DNA from: Jacaranda mimosifolia
Taxonomy: Eukaryota; Streptophyta; Magnoliopsida; Lamiales; Bignoniaceae
Direction of reading: 5' to 3'
Assembly (NCBI GenBank): GCA_018894105.1
Contig: CM032117.1
Location: forward strand, 33,646,501 to 33,710,500
DNA length: 64,000 nucleotides
Below, one piece after another: positions 51,501 to 62,474 of this stretch. The notes under the pieces are model-generated. The model was given only the letters and a program-made list of their open reading frames with translations, was not told the DNA's origin and searched no databases. Each line of letters begins with the position of its first letter. Positions within the stretch are counted from its first letter, which is position 1. Made by a program: the position numbers and the translations under genes.

Positions 51501-54500
51501 TTAATAGGGAGAGATAGAGAGATGGGCTCCACTTTTTCTCGTTCTCTACCTCTGATGTTGCATTCCCATCCGCTTATCTCCACCATTTTTAGAAAATGAG
51601 AGTATTTTTTTAAAGAACGAAGGGAAATTATTATCAATCACTCTCATTACCTCACTTTAGAATAAAAGACATATTTTATTTCATCATCCTTGATTTTTTA
51701 TGGCTTTTTTGGGTTAGGTTATTAATTTCAGCATATTAAGAAAACAATGAGAACTTGAAACTTATAGTTGGAAGAGATAAAGATCTAGGAGCCTTCTCCA
51801 TTTATTCACTTGTAAGTTCACATATATTGATGGGTAGTGGGTTGATACTTAAGTGAGTATTTCATATGTGTGTACACATGCATGTGTTTTCTGTGTGTAG
51901 AGAAATAGAGAATGACTAAGTGTTAGTGAGAGAAAAAGAGGGCTGAATTAGGGTTTAATAGAAAAAGAATCAGTTAGGGGTGGGTTGTCTGAGAGAGTAA
52001 AGAATGTATAGATAGATGTATCTGTTAAGGAGTGACTGTTAAGATACCTTACTACTAATATATCAGGTCCGCCAAGGGCAGTGCATGAATGGAGGTTAAA
52101 CCAAGTAAAGAAGCCAGCTTAGTATAATCCCCCTAGCTGAAAATTTGCCGCTAGTCATATTCTAAATCAAATTTCAAGGTCAGTTACAACTTTAATTTGA
52201 ATTCAAATTGGAACCTTTAATGAACATTTTCAAACAAAGAGGCATATTGATAGCAATAAGTTTCAAATTTTTTATTTTTCAGTTTAAGATAAATCAATGT
52301 ATACGACGGAATTAAATCAATTAAGCAATTTACTTACAGAAACAATCATATTCTTGGCCACGAGTTCAGATGACTCATAAAGAGGTCGCATCACATCTGG
52401 AACAGATGATGCCTGCAATGAGTTAATGCCTTTAATTCAAATTCTCCATCGAAGACAATAATATTTTAAGTGTTTGCAACTTTAAATGTAGAGAAATGAT
52501 TGGTACCTCCAAATCCAAGTGGTCAACCATATGTATGGTTGATCCCCCCTCGCCAGGATAGATCAAATAGCCACTTTCAAGCATCTTGCCTCTTACAAAT
52601 TCTAGGACAGCAGGTGAACTTGGGGCAGTATCAAAACCAGAAATTGATTTCTCGCACACCTAGACATAAAACATAAGAACTAGAATTAACTATAGTTAAT
52701 CAAAAAATATATATATTTCTCAAGACTGACAATAGGACTGTTCCGACTATCTTTTCATCTATCTTGTGAGATTAGATCATATAGCATGGCGGACAATACT
52801 GTGTGAGAATAGACACGTAAAAGCTATAATATGAAGATAATATATTTAATTGCTAGTCAGTTATTCCATGGACAAATGTTCTCATCTCTTAACAAGGAAA
52901 AAGTAATCGTACCACAAAACCACCATCATCTAAAACTGAAGTATATCTTAATGTCCAGAAGTCTCGAGCACAAGCCATGATAGTGGGAGCATAATACTGG
53001 AAACAAAGTCAAAGTTTGGAAGAAAATAAATAGCAATAAGAGATTTCAATAGAAAAATCTTCAATCTATAGATTTGATGAATCTTAGGGAAAAATTAGAA
53101 AATATTCCACTTTTTTTTTTTGCTTACCTGTGTGTAGATTAATTCAATGGTTCCCCCATTGTTCGCAGGATATTTGGCAACAACATCCATATTACGGCAA
53201 CCCCGACACCAGGAGGGCCGATCTTTGAGGATTTCAATTATCTGTATGAAATGCAAAGGAACTCTTGTTTAAGAAAATTATAAATTGAAAAGAGTGTTGG
53301 TATTTCTCTCTAAGTTTCACCTAATCTGAATGTACTTAGAAGGGACTTGGGGTCTGACATGTAGTAGAAATGATAATTCTAGGAAGATTGAACCATTAGT
53401 CCTTGTGTTCATCTCTCTCACCTAGTTTTCGAGGTCTCTTGCAATATATAATGCACATTGTGCTATGCGAAAGAGATAGATGCTTAGAAATCAATTTAAA
53501 ATGAAGTCCACCTGTGCTAATTACATAGGTATAGGATTTTATAGGATGATAGTAGAGCTTGCCTTAATAGGTTCAAAAGGTATCCTAGCACATGCTCGTG
53601 CTGCCACTCCAATGCAAGTAGATGAGACATAAAAGGTACCAACTGAACCTGGGCTATGTAGCTGAAAAGCAAACAAATGAATGGATCAATAAGTGTGTAG
53701 AAGACTTCAAAAACACTCCTAAAATCATGCGACGGTCACAACCTCTATCCCTAGAATAGGAATCCAGTTAAGAGCAGTTCCCATAGCTTTAGAGAGGAAC
53801 TCTTTCCTGGTTTCTTCAGCCAATGAGAGAAGGCTATATGATAGAGAATCAAAAAGCAAGCAATCAGCGGTGATGTAACAACTTTAAATGTACTTTATAT
53901 AAATTTAGTGGTTCCATAATACCCCTCGTTATTATCACCAATCCTAACAGGCAGCTGAGGATTATTGGCTTCAGCCTGACGGCCTAAGTCACAAGTGGTA
54001 CTTGTAGAAGTTAACTGCATCAAAGTATTCAATTAATAAGTATTTGATAAAGCTTGAAAAACTTGTGAAATACAATTTTCATTTCAAGCAAAACCATCAC
54101 ATCATTAACTTAGCATACAAACAAATTTACTTAATTCAATTTCTTAACAAAATTATTATGCAAAGTCATTTGATTTTAGCATATCCACAAGATTCCATAT
54201 TACATAGAAGCATGAATATTTAATCTATATATCTAGATTTGCTGCTCTTAGAGATAGGTTTTAGCTGCTTGTATGAACCTACAAATTGGATTACAAGAGA
54301 GTCCAAAGCAAGGGAGAAAAACTCTCTTCCGACTGTGTATCTATCAAATCCCCAGGCCAGAACATCTGATCTAACCAAGAAATAATATAGAGCAACATAT
54401 CCGGTGATAAATATTAGTTGGTAGTTGTAAATCATCTATTGTGCATGTCAATAGAGCTATAAGAAGTAAGATTTCCTAATAGATCTTTTGCTATTGAAGA

Positions 54501-57024
54501 AATATTTGGCATTAATCCCTTAAAAAGGATAATATTGTGTGCCATATTTGGCTGAGGTATGCTGGTGTAAGTTCAAGATATGACTTTAAAATTTAGGGAA
54601 AGACAACTATCAACAATAATTAAGTAAATGCATCCAAATATATTCACAATATACTTTATCAAACAGAGAATTGAGTAGTTAAGAAGTTGTATATTCAAGA
54701 TCCAGACTAGCAAACAATAATGGTATATATGCTTTTAGTGATGGAAAAAGTTCATTTTTGGAGAGATGTAACATACACTGAGGACTTGGTTCCGCAAATG
54801 CTCATTCTCAGATATTAGTTGGGCTAACTTTTTCTGCAAGCCATCATTCTCTTCCCTTAACATCTTATTTGTCGCAGTCAACCGCTTGTTTTCTGACATA
54901 AGATCACCATTTTCTTTTTTCTGTTTTTCACGACATCTGAAAATAGGAAAAGCAAGATAAAGAAATGCTTAAGAAATAATTTTAAGGCTCATTTTTAAAA
55001 ATGGTTTCAAGGTAATGGGGATAAGTGGCGTCATTCAAAAAAATTTACTTTGGGTGATGAGGCATGCCTCTCAACTCCCATTTTGCCATGTTTCACACTG
55101 TTAAGAACCATTACCAAGACACTTTTCCAAACATAGAGCATTAAGGATGCATTGAGTCTCTTGGATTTTGCATCTAGCATCTATACCCAAAGTGACCATC
55201 TCCAAGAAAGATACCAATGGTTGCCTTGGGACAATTTTTCTATTAACTGTGTAGGCATATGAAGAAAACACATACATCCAAATACTCAAAAATGCCTATA
55301 GTACTGCCTCAGTAAGAAGTGTGTGAAGTGCGTGATTGTGTGAGATGGATGGATTGAAGTACATTCCACTTTGATTGAATTTTTCTAAGGCAAACTCTAT
55401 CTAAGATCAAATAGAAGTGCAGCTACAAACATTGACCTAACAAACTAGTCTGAAGAATCTGAGCTGAGATCGTGTTAGGTGACTGCAGGACTAGAACAAA
55501 GCTACTACCTCCACAGCAGCCTATACTTGGCCATCATAAATTCAACATCCACTGCAAGGATTTTCCTTGTGTTTGTGCTCATACTTGGCAAGCATTTAGT
55601 TTTACACTCCATACAATTATTGAGGGCTACTTCCATTCTTATGAGATACACATTGTCGTTTAGCAAGTGGCTTAAGTACCTATAGTGTATATATTTCATT
55701 GAGCTAAGAAGAAAAATCAACATGAAAAATGATGCTTTACAGTCCAATGCTAGTTTCACCAGCAAAACCCAGCAGGATATGCCTAGACTTAAAGATATTG
55801 ATACTAAAAAGCTAAGAGTGCTTGTATGAGTTAAAAAATCATGGATAATTACCATTCGTAATCATTATTACTATTACATTATCACTCAGATTATCTTTCA
55901 GAAATGTTATCTGATACATAATATTTTATAATTCTTAAATTGCTACATGAAATAGTAATCTTAGAAGAAAATTACTAATCATCCTTCTTTTGCATAGCAT
56001 CAAGTTTCACACGATTCAAAAGTGTATTTGAATTGCAGATCTGTCTGAGACTTTCCATATCAGGCCTTGGCTAAATAATATTTCTATAATTATACCCATT
56101 TTGGTTAATATTAACTCCATCTCTATATAAAAACAAAACAATAAAATTACTTCAACAAAGTACTCTAAGTAAATTTAGGCAACTCTTTGAATCACTACTT
56201 GTGGGTGTAATCAATTATCTACTTGTCCTTCAACTTAAAATTGGGTTTCAAAAGTATATTCTAATAGAGTTCATATTGTATGTGAATTAAAGATACATTT
56301 GAGATTTTACTGTTGGTCTTTTAGAATTGATGGTAAGTCATAAATGCAGATGGCACCTTCATCTCATATTACTTGACGAGCAAAAGTTTTTCAGCACGCT
56401 TCTTTTCCTCATGTAAGCACTGAATACTAAAGTTAACTTCAATTGTCAAACTGATGTTATTTGCTTTTTATCAATCAATAAGAAGTTTCCAGAAAACTAA
56501 GTGAATTAACATGAATCATAGTAGATACTCCAGTGAAAATAGTTAATAGACTGATGGAGGTAACATAAGGCTAATTAACCAACAATTAAGCAACAATTTC
56601 ACCTGAATCAGCAAAACCAGAGGACTACTATTCTAAAATCTTCAAATCTACCAAATGCCTCGATAAACCAAAAAAAATATCATGATGAAGCATATTTAAG
56701 AGAAGATTAAAACAAAAAAAAAAATAAAGAAGCAAAAAGTTAACTCGAAGACATGAATGAACTTGGACAAAAGAAAATGCTTTACCTGCGGTTTTGGAAC
56801 CAGACTTTAAGTTGTTTGTTGTCTATGCCACTCAGAAGAGGTTGTTCACGCATAATCTGTGCCCGCTGAATATGGTTTGGATTTGAGCACTCAGCATAAA
56901 CTTTCTCAAGAACTTCAATCTGCCCTTCGGTGTATCTAGCATATTTTCCTCCCTCTTCACGTCCTCTCCTCACACCTTTGCCTTTTTTGGTACCCTCTCC
57001 AATTGTTATTTCAGTCGTTGCCAT
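38205..57024 (-). CDS. Class III HD-ZIP transcription factor, divergent paralogue
   Basis: A nuclear regulator of the REVOLUTA/PHABULOSA/ATHB8 family. Eighteen exons: 57024-56786, 54936-54777, 54014-53923, 53833-53743, 53661-53563, 53241-53128, 52996-52913, 52659-52507, 52412-52338, 44088-43982, 43436-43274, 41356-41171, 40988-40911, 40284-40128, 39839-39269, 38866-38761, 38613-38464, 38351-38205. All phases agree and give 923 residues (usual about 840). Homeodomain about 25-85 ([21 protein letters not shown]), zipper about 85-130, START about 165-390, MEKHLA at the C-terminus ([26 protein letters not shown]). The start is ATG before ATTEITIG; an upstream in-frame ATG (57,060) is possible. 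Odd points: the miR165/166 site is not recognisable, nine 13-residue repeats lie before MEKHLA, intron 5 has a GC donor and intron 9 is 8.2 kb. No stop or frameshift suggests selection, but expression is untested. Confidence 0.93.
39304..39651 (-). repeat. Nine 39-bp coding repeats (13-residue PEST-like units) in HD-ZIP III exon 15
   Basis: Residues about 663-778 repeat a unit like [13 protein letters not shown] nine times (348 bp; one copy is a codon short). Variants are [39 protein letters not shown] and so on. The units keep frame. The array lies between the conserved [20 protein letters not shown] segment and [10 protein letters not shown], where family members have a short variable linker. 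The units are rich in P, E, S and T and lack K/R in most copies. Confidence 0.93.
44702..45519. mobile_element. hAT-type non-autonomous element (818 bp) with 8-bp target duplication
   Basis: The ends read TAGGGGTGTAAA on the left and TAGGGTTGTAAA on the right (reverse complement), typical of hAT elements. TATGTGTG occurs directly before (44,694-44,701) and directly after (45,520-45,527), a perfect 8-bp duplication. The subterminal regions on both sides are packed with variants of CGGATACGGATAC / ATCCGTATCC in both orientations, candidate transposase-binding repeats. The middle is AT-rich and non-coding. Confidence 0.9.
45520..45555. repeat. (TG)n microsatellite at hAT target site
   Basis: A TG dinucleotide run directly right of the hAT element includes its target duplication. 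The element therefore inserted at the edge of an existing or incipient microsatellite. Confidence 0.8.
48571..48776 (+). repeat. Left member of an imperfect direct repeat, possible decayed LTR
   Basis: It shares CCACCTATA.AT.GAGC, GCTATTGTAAGCAAAAT and the TTTTTATAATTCAAA.CTT ending with 50,026-50,208. It is followed by TGGTACCAAGAA, which resembles a degenerate tRNA-Met primer site. The intervening 1.2 kb has no retrotransposon domain. Confidence 0.35.
49195..49424 (-). pseudogene. Plastid DNA insert (NUPT): trnI-GAU exon 2 to trnA-UGC exon 1 and intron
   Basis: On the minus strand, 49,417-49,383 matches the 3' exon of plastid trnI-GAU (AGGTCTCTGGTCCAAGTC). The plastid spacer follows (AACTGCGCCAAGGAAAGAAT, CATGTATGCTCCACTTGG), then trnA-UGC exon 1 at 49,320-49,283 (GGGGATATAGCTTAGTTGGT) and the start of its intron (GAATGTCTAATTGTCCA, GATAGTATCTTGTA). 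Most differences from the plastid sequence as I know it are C-to-T or G-to-A, as expected for methylated nuclear copies. The Ala anticodon TGC reads TGT here. It is not a functional tRNA gene. Confidence 0.9.
50026..50208 (+). repeat. Right member of the imperfect direct repeat
   Basis: See 48,571-48,776: shared CCACCTATAGATAGAGCAAGCT, TATTGTAAGCAAAATCAA and TTTTTGTAATTCAAATCTT stretches. It could be the second LTR of a very old small copia-like element or an unrelated duplication. Confidence 0.35.
53561..53562 (-). other. Non-canonical GC donor of HD-ZIP III intron 5
   Basis: The exon ends CCTATTAAG and the intron starts GCAAGC, matching the known GC-AG donor consensus (AAG|GCAAGT). No GT alternative near it keeps the phase and the family sequence (EPIK followed by [11 protein letters not shown]). 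Confidence 0.8.
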
Positions 57025-59059
57025 TTCCACAACAAAAACTCCAGTACTATAACTTAGCACTAGTATATTTCTAAACAGATTTCGGACTCAAAAAAATATG
57101 TTTTGTGAGATCCATCTATAGTCAACTTGATGAAAGTATATGATGATCACACATAAAACACTATGAATTTTTTCAGTTTCAACAACCCAAAAGATGGTCT
57201 AGACTACTGCAATTGTTGGCATTTTATAGCCCAAAACGCACAAACTCCTTGTTTGCTAGTGAAAAATTTGAATGATGTCGAACATAACAGTTGTTCTTTT
57301 AATACTCCACTTTAAAGTTTATTGGATTGGCAGAATAGGTTGTAGAACTCCCTAATCTCCATCAAGCATATGTAAGAATTGTAGAGGATTGTTACAGTCT
57401 GAAACAAACTCATTTAAAACCATTTTAATTAGCTGCAGTGGGAGCCACAACTCATAATCTTGAACAGATTACTAGAATCTCACTTGTTTTGTCTTTCTCC
57501 TTTTTACTGTTCATCTAACAACTTTTACCTATAATATTACATGAACCTTCACTTTCCTCATTCAAAATGGAAGAGCTTTCATATTCTCAATCTCCTCCAT
57601 AAATTTAATCAACAGACCCACCATATCACAAGAACAAACCATTAAGCTAAGCTTGCATTCGATACTCTTGAAAACAAGAAGTGCATAAAGTATACAAAAC
57701 TCTCATGAGCGTGAGTATGTCTGTGTGCACAAAAATAAAATATTGAGGAGCCATTTTAACTAAAACCAAACTCGTAGGTACAACACTACTAAAAAAGGAG
57801 TTCTATTGAAAGAAAATAAATGACCAATAACCCTACTTGATGAACGAAAAAGGAATTTATTGCTCCTTATATTTATATATTCTATTTTCAAAAACTTGTA
57901 TTTTATCTTTTTTACATTCTCTCAATAATAAGAAATAATTTAAAAGAAACCAAGTTGACTGCCAGAAATATTGGTCTTAGAACCAGAAATAAGATTATAC
58001 CTTTCTATCCATGTAGATTTTAGATATGTAGTGTCAATCTAAGAGAATTTGAATATAATTGCATTGTTAAGTGAAATTCTTTGAATTCCAAAAGATATTT
58101 CAATGCACCTTCCTTTTCCATTTTTTGTTTTCCACACTGTATTCTTTTCCAAATATTTATACAAATACAATTCATAAATATTTCAATGCAATTTCCTTTT
58201 CGATTTTGTTTTCCACACTGTATTCTTTTCCCGATATGTATACAAATATAATTCATTAAGACAAACAAACACATTAAACATTGATAAAATATCCTCATCT
58301 ATGAACTACAATTACACAGGCATGTTTCAAAAACCTGCACATCCAGCCCAAAAATTAGACTGATGCTCAGACTTATATATTCTTCTTCTATGAAAATAAC
58401 TCTACATTAAAAGGGTGGGAGAAAAAATAAATAAATAAATAAATAAATTATATTAGAACTTCCACATGAACTCAATCACTCACAAACAAAGAATGACACA
58501 TGGGCCACCTGATTTCTGAGGAATATACATAACTGTTTAGGTGGGTTCTGAATTACATACATGAAATATATACAGACATAATCAATAGTCTCAACTAATC
58601 CCACTATACAAAAGTTAAGATAAGCATTAGATAAATGAGCCCATTAATGCAAATATGTGTATACAAAATCATATACTATGTATTACTTGAATACAATCGG
58701 TACATTTATTTGCATAGTATTCACATAATTTTTTATTTGAAAATTCATATACATACAATTTGCAAACACGCACAAAACGGTGTGGGTGTGTGCATAGGGT
58801 TAGGGTGGGAGCCATTTTACAGTAGCTTCGCTGTCGACGATAACAGCCGTCTATCCAATCAGCCGCGAGTGGAGAACAGTTCCCAGAAGAGCGCATCCAG
58901 AAACAAGATTCTTGAAAAAGGGCCAAGCCAAGAAGGCCCTTGATTTCTTCCACTTTTATTTCTGAAAACAAGCAATAGAGAATGAATTGGGGCGGGAACG
59001 AGGGGGTGAATTGAATTTTCAAAAATATTGGGTGAAAAACAGAATTTTTTTAAAGTTTG
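57025..59059. other. 5' flank of HD-ZIP III gene up to MULE-2
   Basis: No confident coding sequence. It should hold the minus-strand promoter and 5' UTR, possibly with a leader intron. Within it are an 83-bp tandem duplication (58,095-58,260), an (AAAT)n run (58,427-58,450) and a GC-richer segment at about 58,800-58,960 with TATCCAATCAGCCGCGAG (a CCAAT motif). The last differs from its AT-rich surroundings but is not identified. Confidence 0.5.
58095..58260. repeat. 83-bp tandem duplication upstream of HD-ZIP III
   Basis: Two copies start ATATTTCAATGC at 58,095 and 58,178. Both contain TTTTCCACACTGTATTCTTT and end in ACAAATA.AATTCAT. There are only small differences between copies. Confidence 0.85.
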
Positions 59060-59200
59060 GGTTAATTAGAAAAAAATTCTTAAAACTACTTTCCATTTAG
59101 TGTTCAGTCCCCATTTGAATATTTACACACTAAACTCCCTACTTTTTCACAAAAGTTAGGAATCACTTCCCATATCTTTTCGAAAGACCTATATATCCTT
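59060..59200 (+). repeat. Terminal inverted repeat of MULE-2
   Basis: It contains GTTCAGTCCCCATTTGAATA, ACACACTAAACTCCCTACTT and TTTCACAAAAGTTAGGAATC, nearly the same as the reverse complement of 37,215-37,355. Confidence 0.85.
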
Positions 59201-59411
59201 GTAGTTGGGAAAAACAACAAAAATACCTGGGAAATGCGTTCTCTCTTAAAGAAGAACGCTTTCCTTTTTTTATTTTTGCCTGAAATCGACTTCTCTAAGC
59301 GCCAAAAGCAAAGGGTGTGAAACCGTTCCTCTGCCACTGACACGAGAAGAAGAAGAAGAAGAAGTGAAAAAAAAAAAAAAGTAACAAAATTTCTGCCATT
59401 TTTCTGCGACA

Positions 59412-61094
59412 ATGGAAGGAAAAACAGCGGCAACAAGAAGCAAAGTACAAAAAGAAGTGACGAAAAGGAACAAAAGTATGTCTTCTGCATTTGAAACTTC
59501 AAATGTCCGTGATTTTTCAGTGTTACACTCATTTCTTGTCTATTTTCTCATGTTTAAGGTTTTTATTCATTTTTTAGTCATTAAACACTTGAACCCATTT
59601 GATATATATATGATTTCTACTGTGAGATGGGAAGTTCTGATTTGTACTTGAAGGTCATGAAAGTTGCACTTCACCTTTTAGAGGTTTATACTTTTTTTTA
59701 ACTGAAATTATATGGTGAAATTATATTATAAAACTATCTAAATTTGATAGTGTGTTATCTGTAGTACAGAACATCCAAGCATGCAGTACACTTTAGTCAT
59801 AAATGTAGTATATAATTTGTATAGCTACAATACATTTTAGACGCATTTTGGAGTACACTTTAGGCAAAAGTGTAGCATAAAATCTCTGTAGGTGCAATAA
59901 ATTTCAGAAATAAATGTAGTATAAAACATTCAAACTGGCAGTACATTTTAGGCATAAGTGTAGTATATAATCTATGTTGCTGCAGTACATTTTAGAAACA
60001 AATGTATGTAGTATAAAACATTCAAACTTGCAGTACACATTAGGCAAAAGGTAGTATATAATCTACATAGCTACATAACATTTTAGGGCATTTTGAGTAC
60101 ACTTTAAGCAAAAGTGTACCATAAAATCTTTGTAGGTGCAATACATTTCAGAAACAAATGTAGTATAAAACATTCAAACTGACAGTACACTTTAGACATA
60201 AGTGTAGTATATAATCTGTGTTGCTACAGTACATTTTAGAAACAAATGTATGTAGTATAAAGCATTCAAGCTTGTAGTATACATTAGGCAAAATGTAGTA
60301 TATAATCTGAATAGCTGCAGTACATTTTAGAAGCATCTCGAGTACACTTTAGGCAAAAGTGTAGTATAAAATCTCTGTAGGTACAGTACATTTTAGAAGC
60401 AAATGTAGTATAAAATATTCAAACTGGCAGTATACTTTAGGCATAAGTGTAGTATCAAGCATTCAAACTTGCACTACACATTAGGGAAAATGCAGTATAT
60501 AATTTGTATAACTGCAGTACATTTTAGGGGTATCTGGAGTACACTTTAGGCAAAAGTGTAGTATAAAATCTCTGTAGGTGCAGTATATTTTAGAAACAAA
60601 TATAGTATAAAACATTCAAATTGGCAGTACACTTTAGGCATAAGTGTAGTATATAATATGTGTTGCTGCAGTACATTTTGGAAGCATCTTAGTACATAAA
60701 CATTCAATCCTGCATTATACATTAACTGAAAATATAGTATGTAATCTTTGCATCTGCAGTACATTTTAGAAGCAACTGAAGCATAAAACCTTTAAGCATG
60801 CAGTATACATTAAATGGAACTCTAGTATATAATATGTGTATCTGCATTACATTTTAGAAGCAACTGTAATATAAAAAATTCAAGCTTGAAGTATAGAATA
60901 ACTGAAAGTGTAGTATATATTATGTGTTTCTAAAGTACATTTTAGAAGCATCTTTAGTACAAAACATTCAAGTTTTTAGTACACTCTATCTAAAAGGGTT
61001 AGTTTATTATCTGTTTATATACTCTCTCTTTTTCTCATTGCAGCAAAGCCAAGACATTGTGAGGTCTGTTCTCGTTGCTCCCCCCACTATTTTC
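59412..61094 (+). pseudogene. Protease gene remnant of MULE-2 (exon 1 and DUF1985 exon stub)
   Basis: Exon 1 starts MEGKTAATRSKVQKE and ends at a GTATG donor near 59,476. It has one more base than the MULE-1 copy, which restores the phase expected by the next exon. After the array-filled intron, the acceptor CAG at 61,041-61,043 opens a stub (61,044-61,094) homologous to the first 51 bases of the DUF1985 exon. The sequence then jumps at ATTTTC|ATATAC to the region downstream of the MULE-1 protease gene (near 29,440). All other protease exons are deleted. Confidence 0.85.
59690..60990 (+). repeat. Array C' of MULE-2 (same family as array C)
   Basis: Variants of CAGTACATTTTAGAAGCAAC, GTAGTATAAAACATTCAAAC and AAGTGTAGTATATAATCTGT are the reverse complement of the array C unit. 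The array is about 1.3 kb against 2.1 kb in MULE-1, in the same intron. Confidence 0.88.
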
Positions 61095-61189
61095 ATATAC
61101 AATATTAAGTCATGAAAATGCCAGGATTTGAATCACTTGTATGTAAATACATGTGTAAATTGAAGCATAATTTGTTTATAATATTATTT

Positions 61190-62060
61190 TGTATGTAAGT
61201 GTAATTTTCCATTAATTATTTATTACTCAAATTCAATTGAAACAAGGCAGGGAATTTGAATACAATTCAGGGGAAATGAGGTACAAACCCGGAACAAAGA
61301 AAGTATAAAATGTGTTTCGCTGAAGAACACTTAAATTCAATTGAAACGAGGTGGGGATCTTGAGTACAATTCACGGGAAACGAAGTACACATTCAGAATA
61401 AACAGAGTATAAAATGTGCTTCGTTGAAGTACACTTCAATTCAATTGAAACTGGGCTGCAGATTTGAGTGCATTTTGAGGGCAATGAGGTACAAACCTGG
61501 AACAAAGAAAGTATAAAATGTGTTTTGCTAAAGAACACTTAAATTCAATTGAAACAAGGCAGGGATCTTGAGTACAATTGACGGGAAACGAAGTACAAAT
61601 TCAGAATAAACAGAGTATAAAATATGCTTCGTTGAAGTACACTTCAATTCAATTAAAATTGGGCTGCAGATTTGAGTGCATTTTGAGAGCAATGAGGTAC
61701 AAACCCGGAACAAAGAAATTATAAAATGTATTTCGTTGAAGAACACTTAAATTCCATTGAAACAAGGCGAGGATCTTGAGTACAATTCACGGGAAACGAA
61801 GTACAAATTCAGAATAAACAGAGTATAAAATGTGCTTCGTTGAAGTACACTTCAATTCAATTGAAACTGGGCTGCAGATTTGAGTGCATTTTGAGGGAAA
61901 TGAGGTACAAACCCGGAACAAATAAAGTATAAAATGTGTTGCGTTGAAGAACACTTAAATTCAATTAAAACAAGGCGGGGATCTTAAGTACAATTCATGG
62001 GAAATGAAGTACAATTCAGGGGAACGAAGTACAAACTTAGTACAATTCTAGAGATATGAA
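61190..62060 (-). repeat. Array B' of MULE-2 (~105-bp unit, ~210-bp dimer)
   Basis: Units alternate between a version with AACAAAGAAAGTATAAAATG and one with AATAAACAGAGTATAAAATG, so the higher-order period is about 210 bp. Related to MULE-1 array B by CTTCAATTCAATTGAAACTG and GAGTACAATTCACGGG-like blocks. About eight monomers are present, against about two dozen in MULE-1. From 62,100 to 62,440 lies a short non-repeated AT-rich stretch. Confidence 0.85.
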
Positions 62061-62474
62061 GTACAAAATCGGACAAACCAAGTACAAGATTTGTTTTCTT
62101 GAAATACACTTATTGCAATTGAATAATTATTCTCCAATAATTGTAATGATGGGCAAGTACAATAATTTGAGATTATCGGATCTGGTGAAGTACGAAGTTG
62201 TACGTATGATAGGGTGGATATCATTGTCAAATTCTCATTTCTTTACATCTTTGAAAGCATAAGTATTATTTCATTACTGCGATTGATAACATTCATCCGT
62301 TGAACACTAATGATTAACAACTTAAAATTTTTAATATTATTTTATTCATATGATAAATATTGGATACATACTTCACTAGTTTGGTTATTAATTACCAAGA
62401 ATTAAAAAGCAAATCTTTGAACAAATTTCAATTCAAAAAATATGAGTAAAATATCAAGATATTAAGTACAAAGT

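Larger units (their letters stand above)
44089..52337 (-). other. Intron 9 of HD-ZIP III gene (8.25 kb)
   Basis: GT-AG intron between START-region exons. It is AT-rich and contains the hAT MITE (44,702-45,519), a (GT)n tract, a plastid insert (49,195-49,424) and two related segments at about 48,571-48,776 and 50,026-50,208. The rest (for example 45,560-48,560 and 50,220-52,330) shows no gene; its ORFs are short and unrecognised. Confidence 0.8.

Noticed and set aside
55472..55855. Overlapping ORFs on both strands in HD-ZIP III intron 1
   Set aside because: No family resemblance, and they lie in an intron between well-defined homeodomain and zipper exons.
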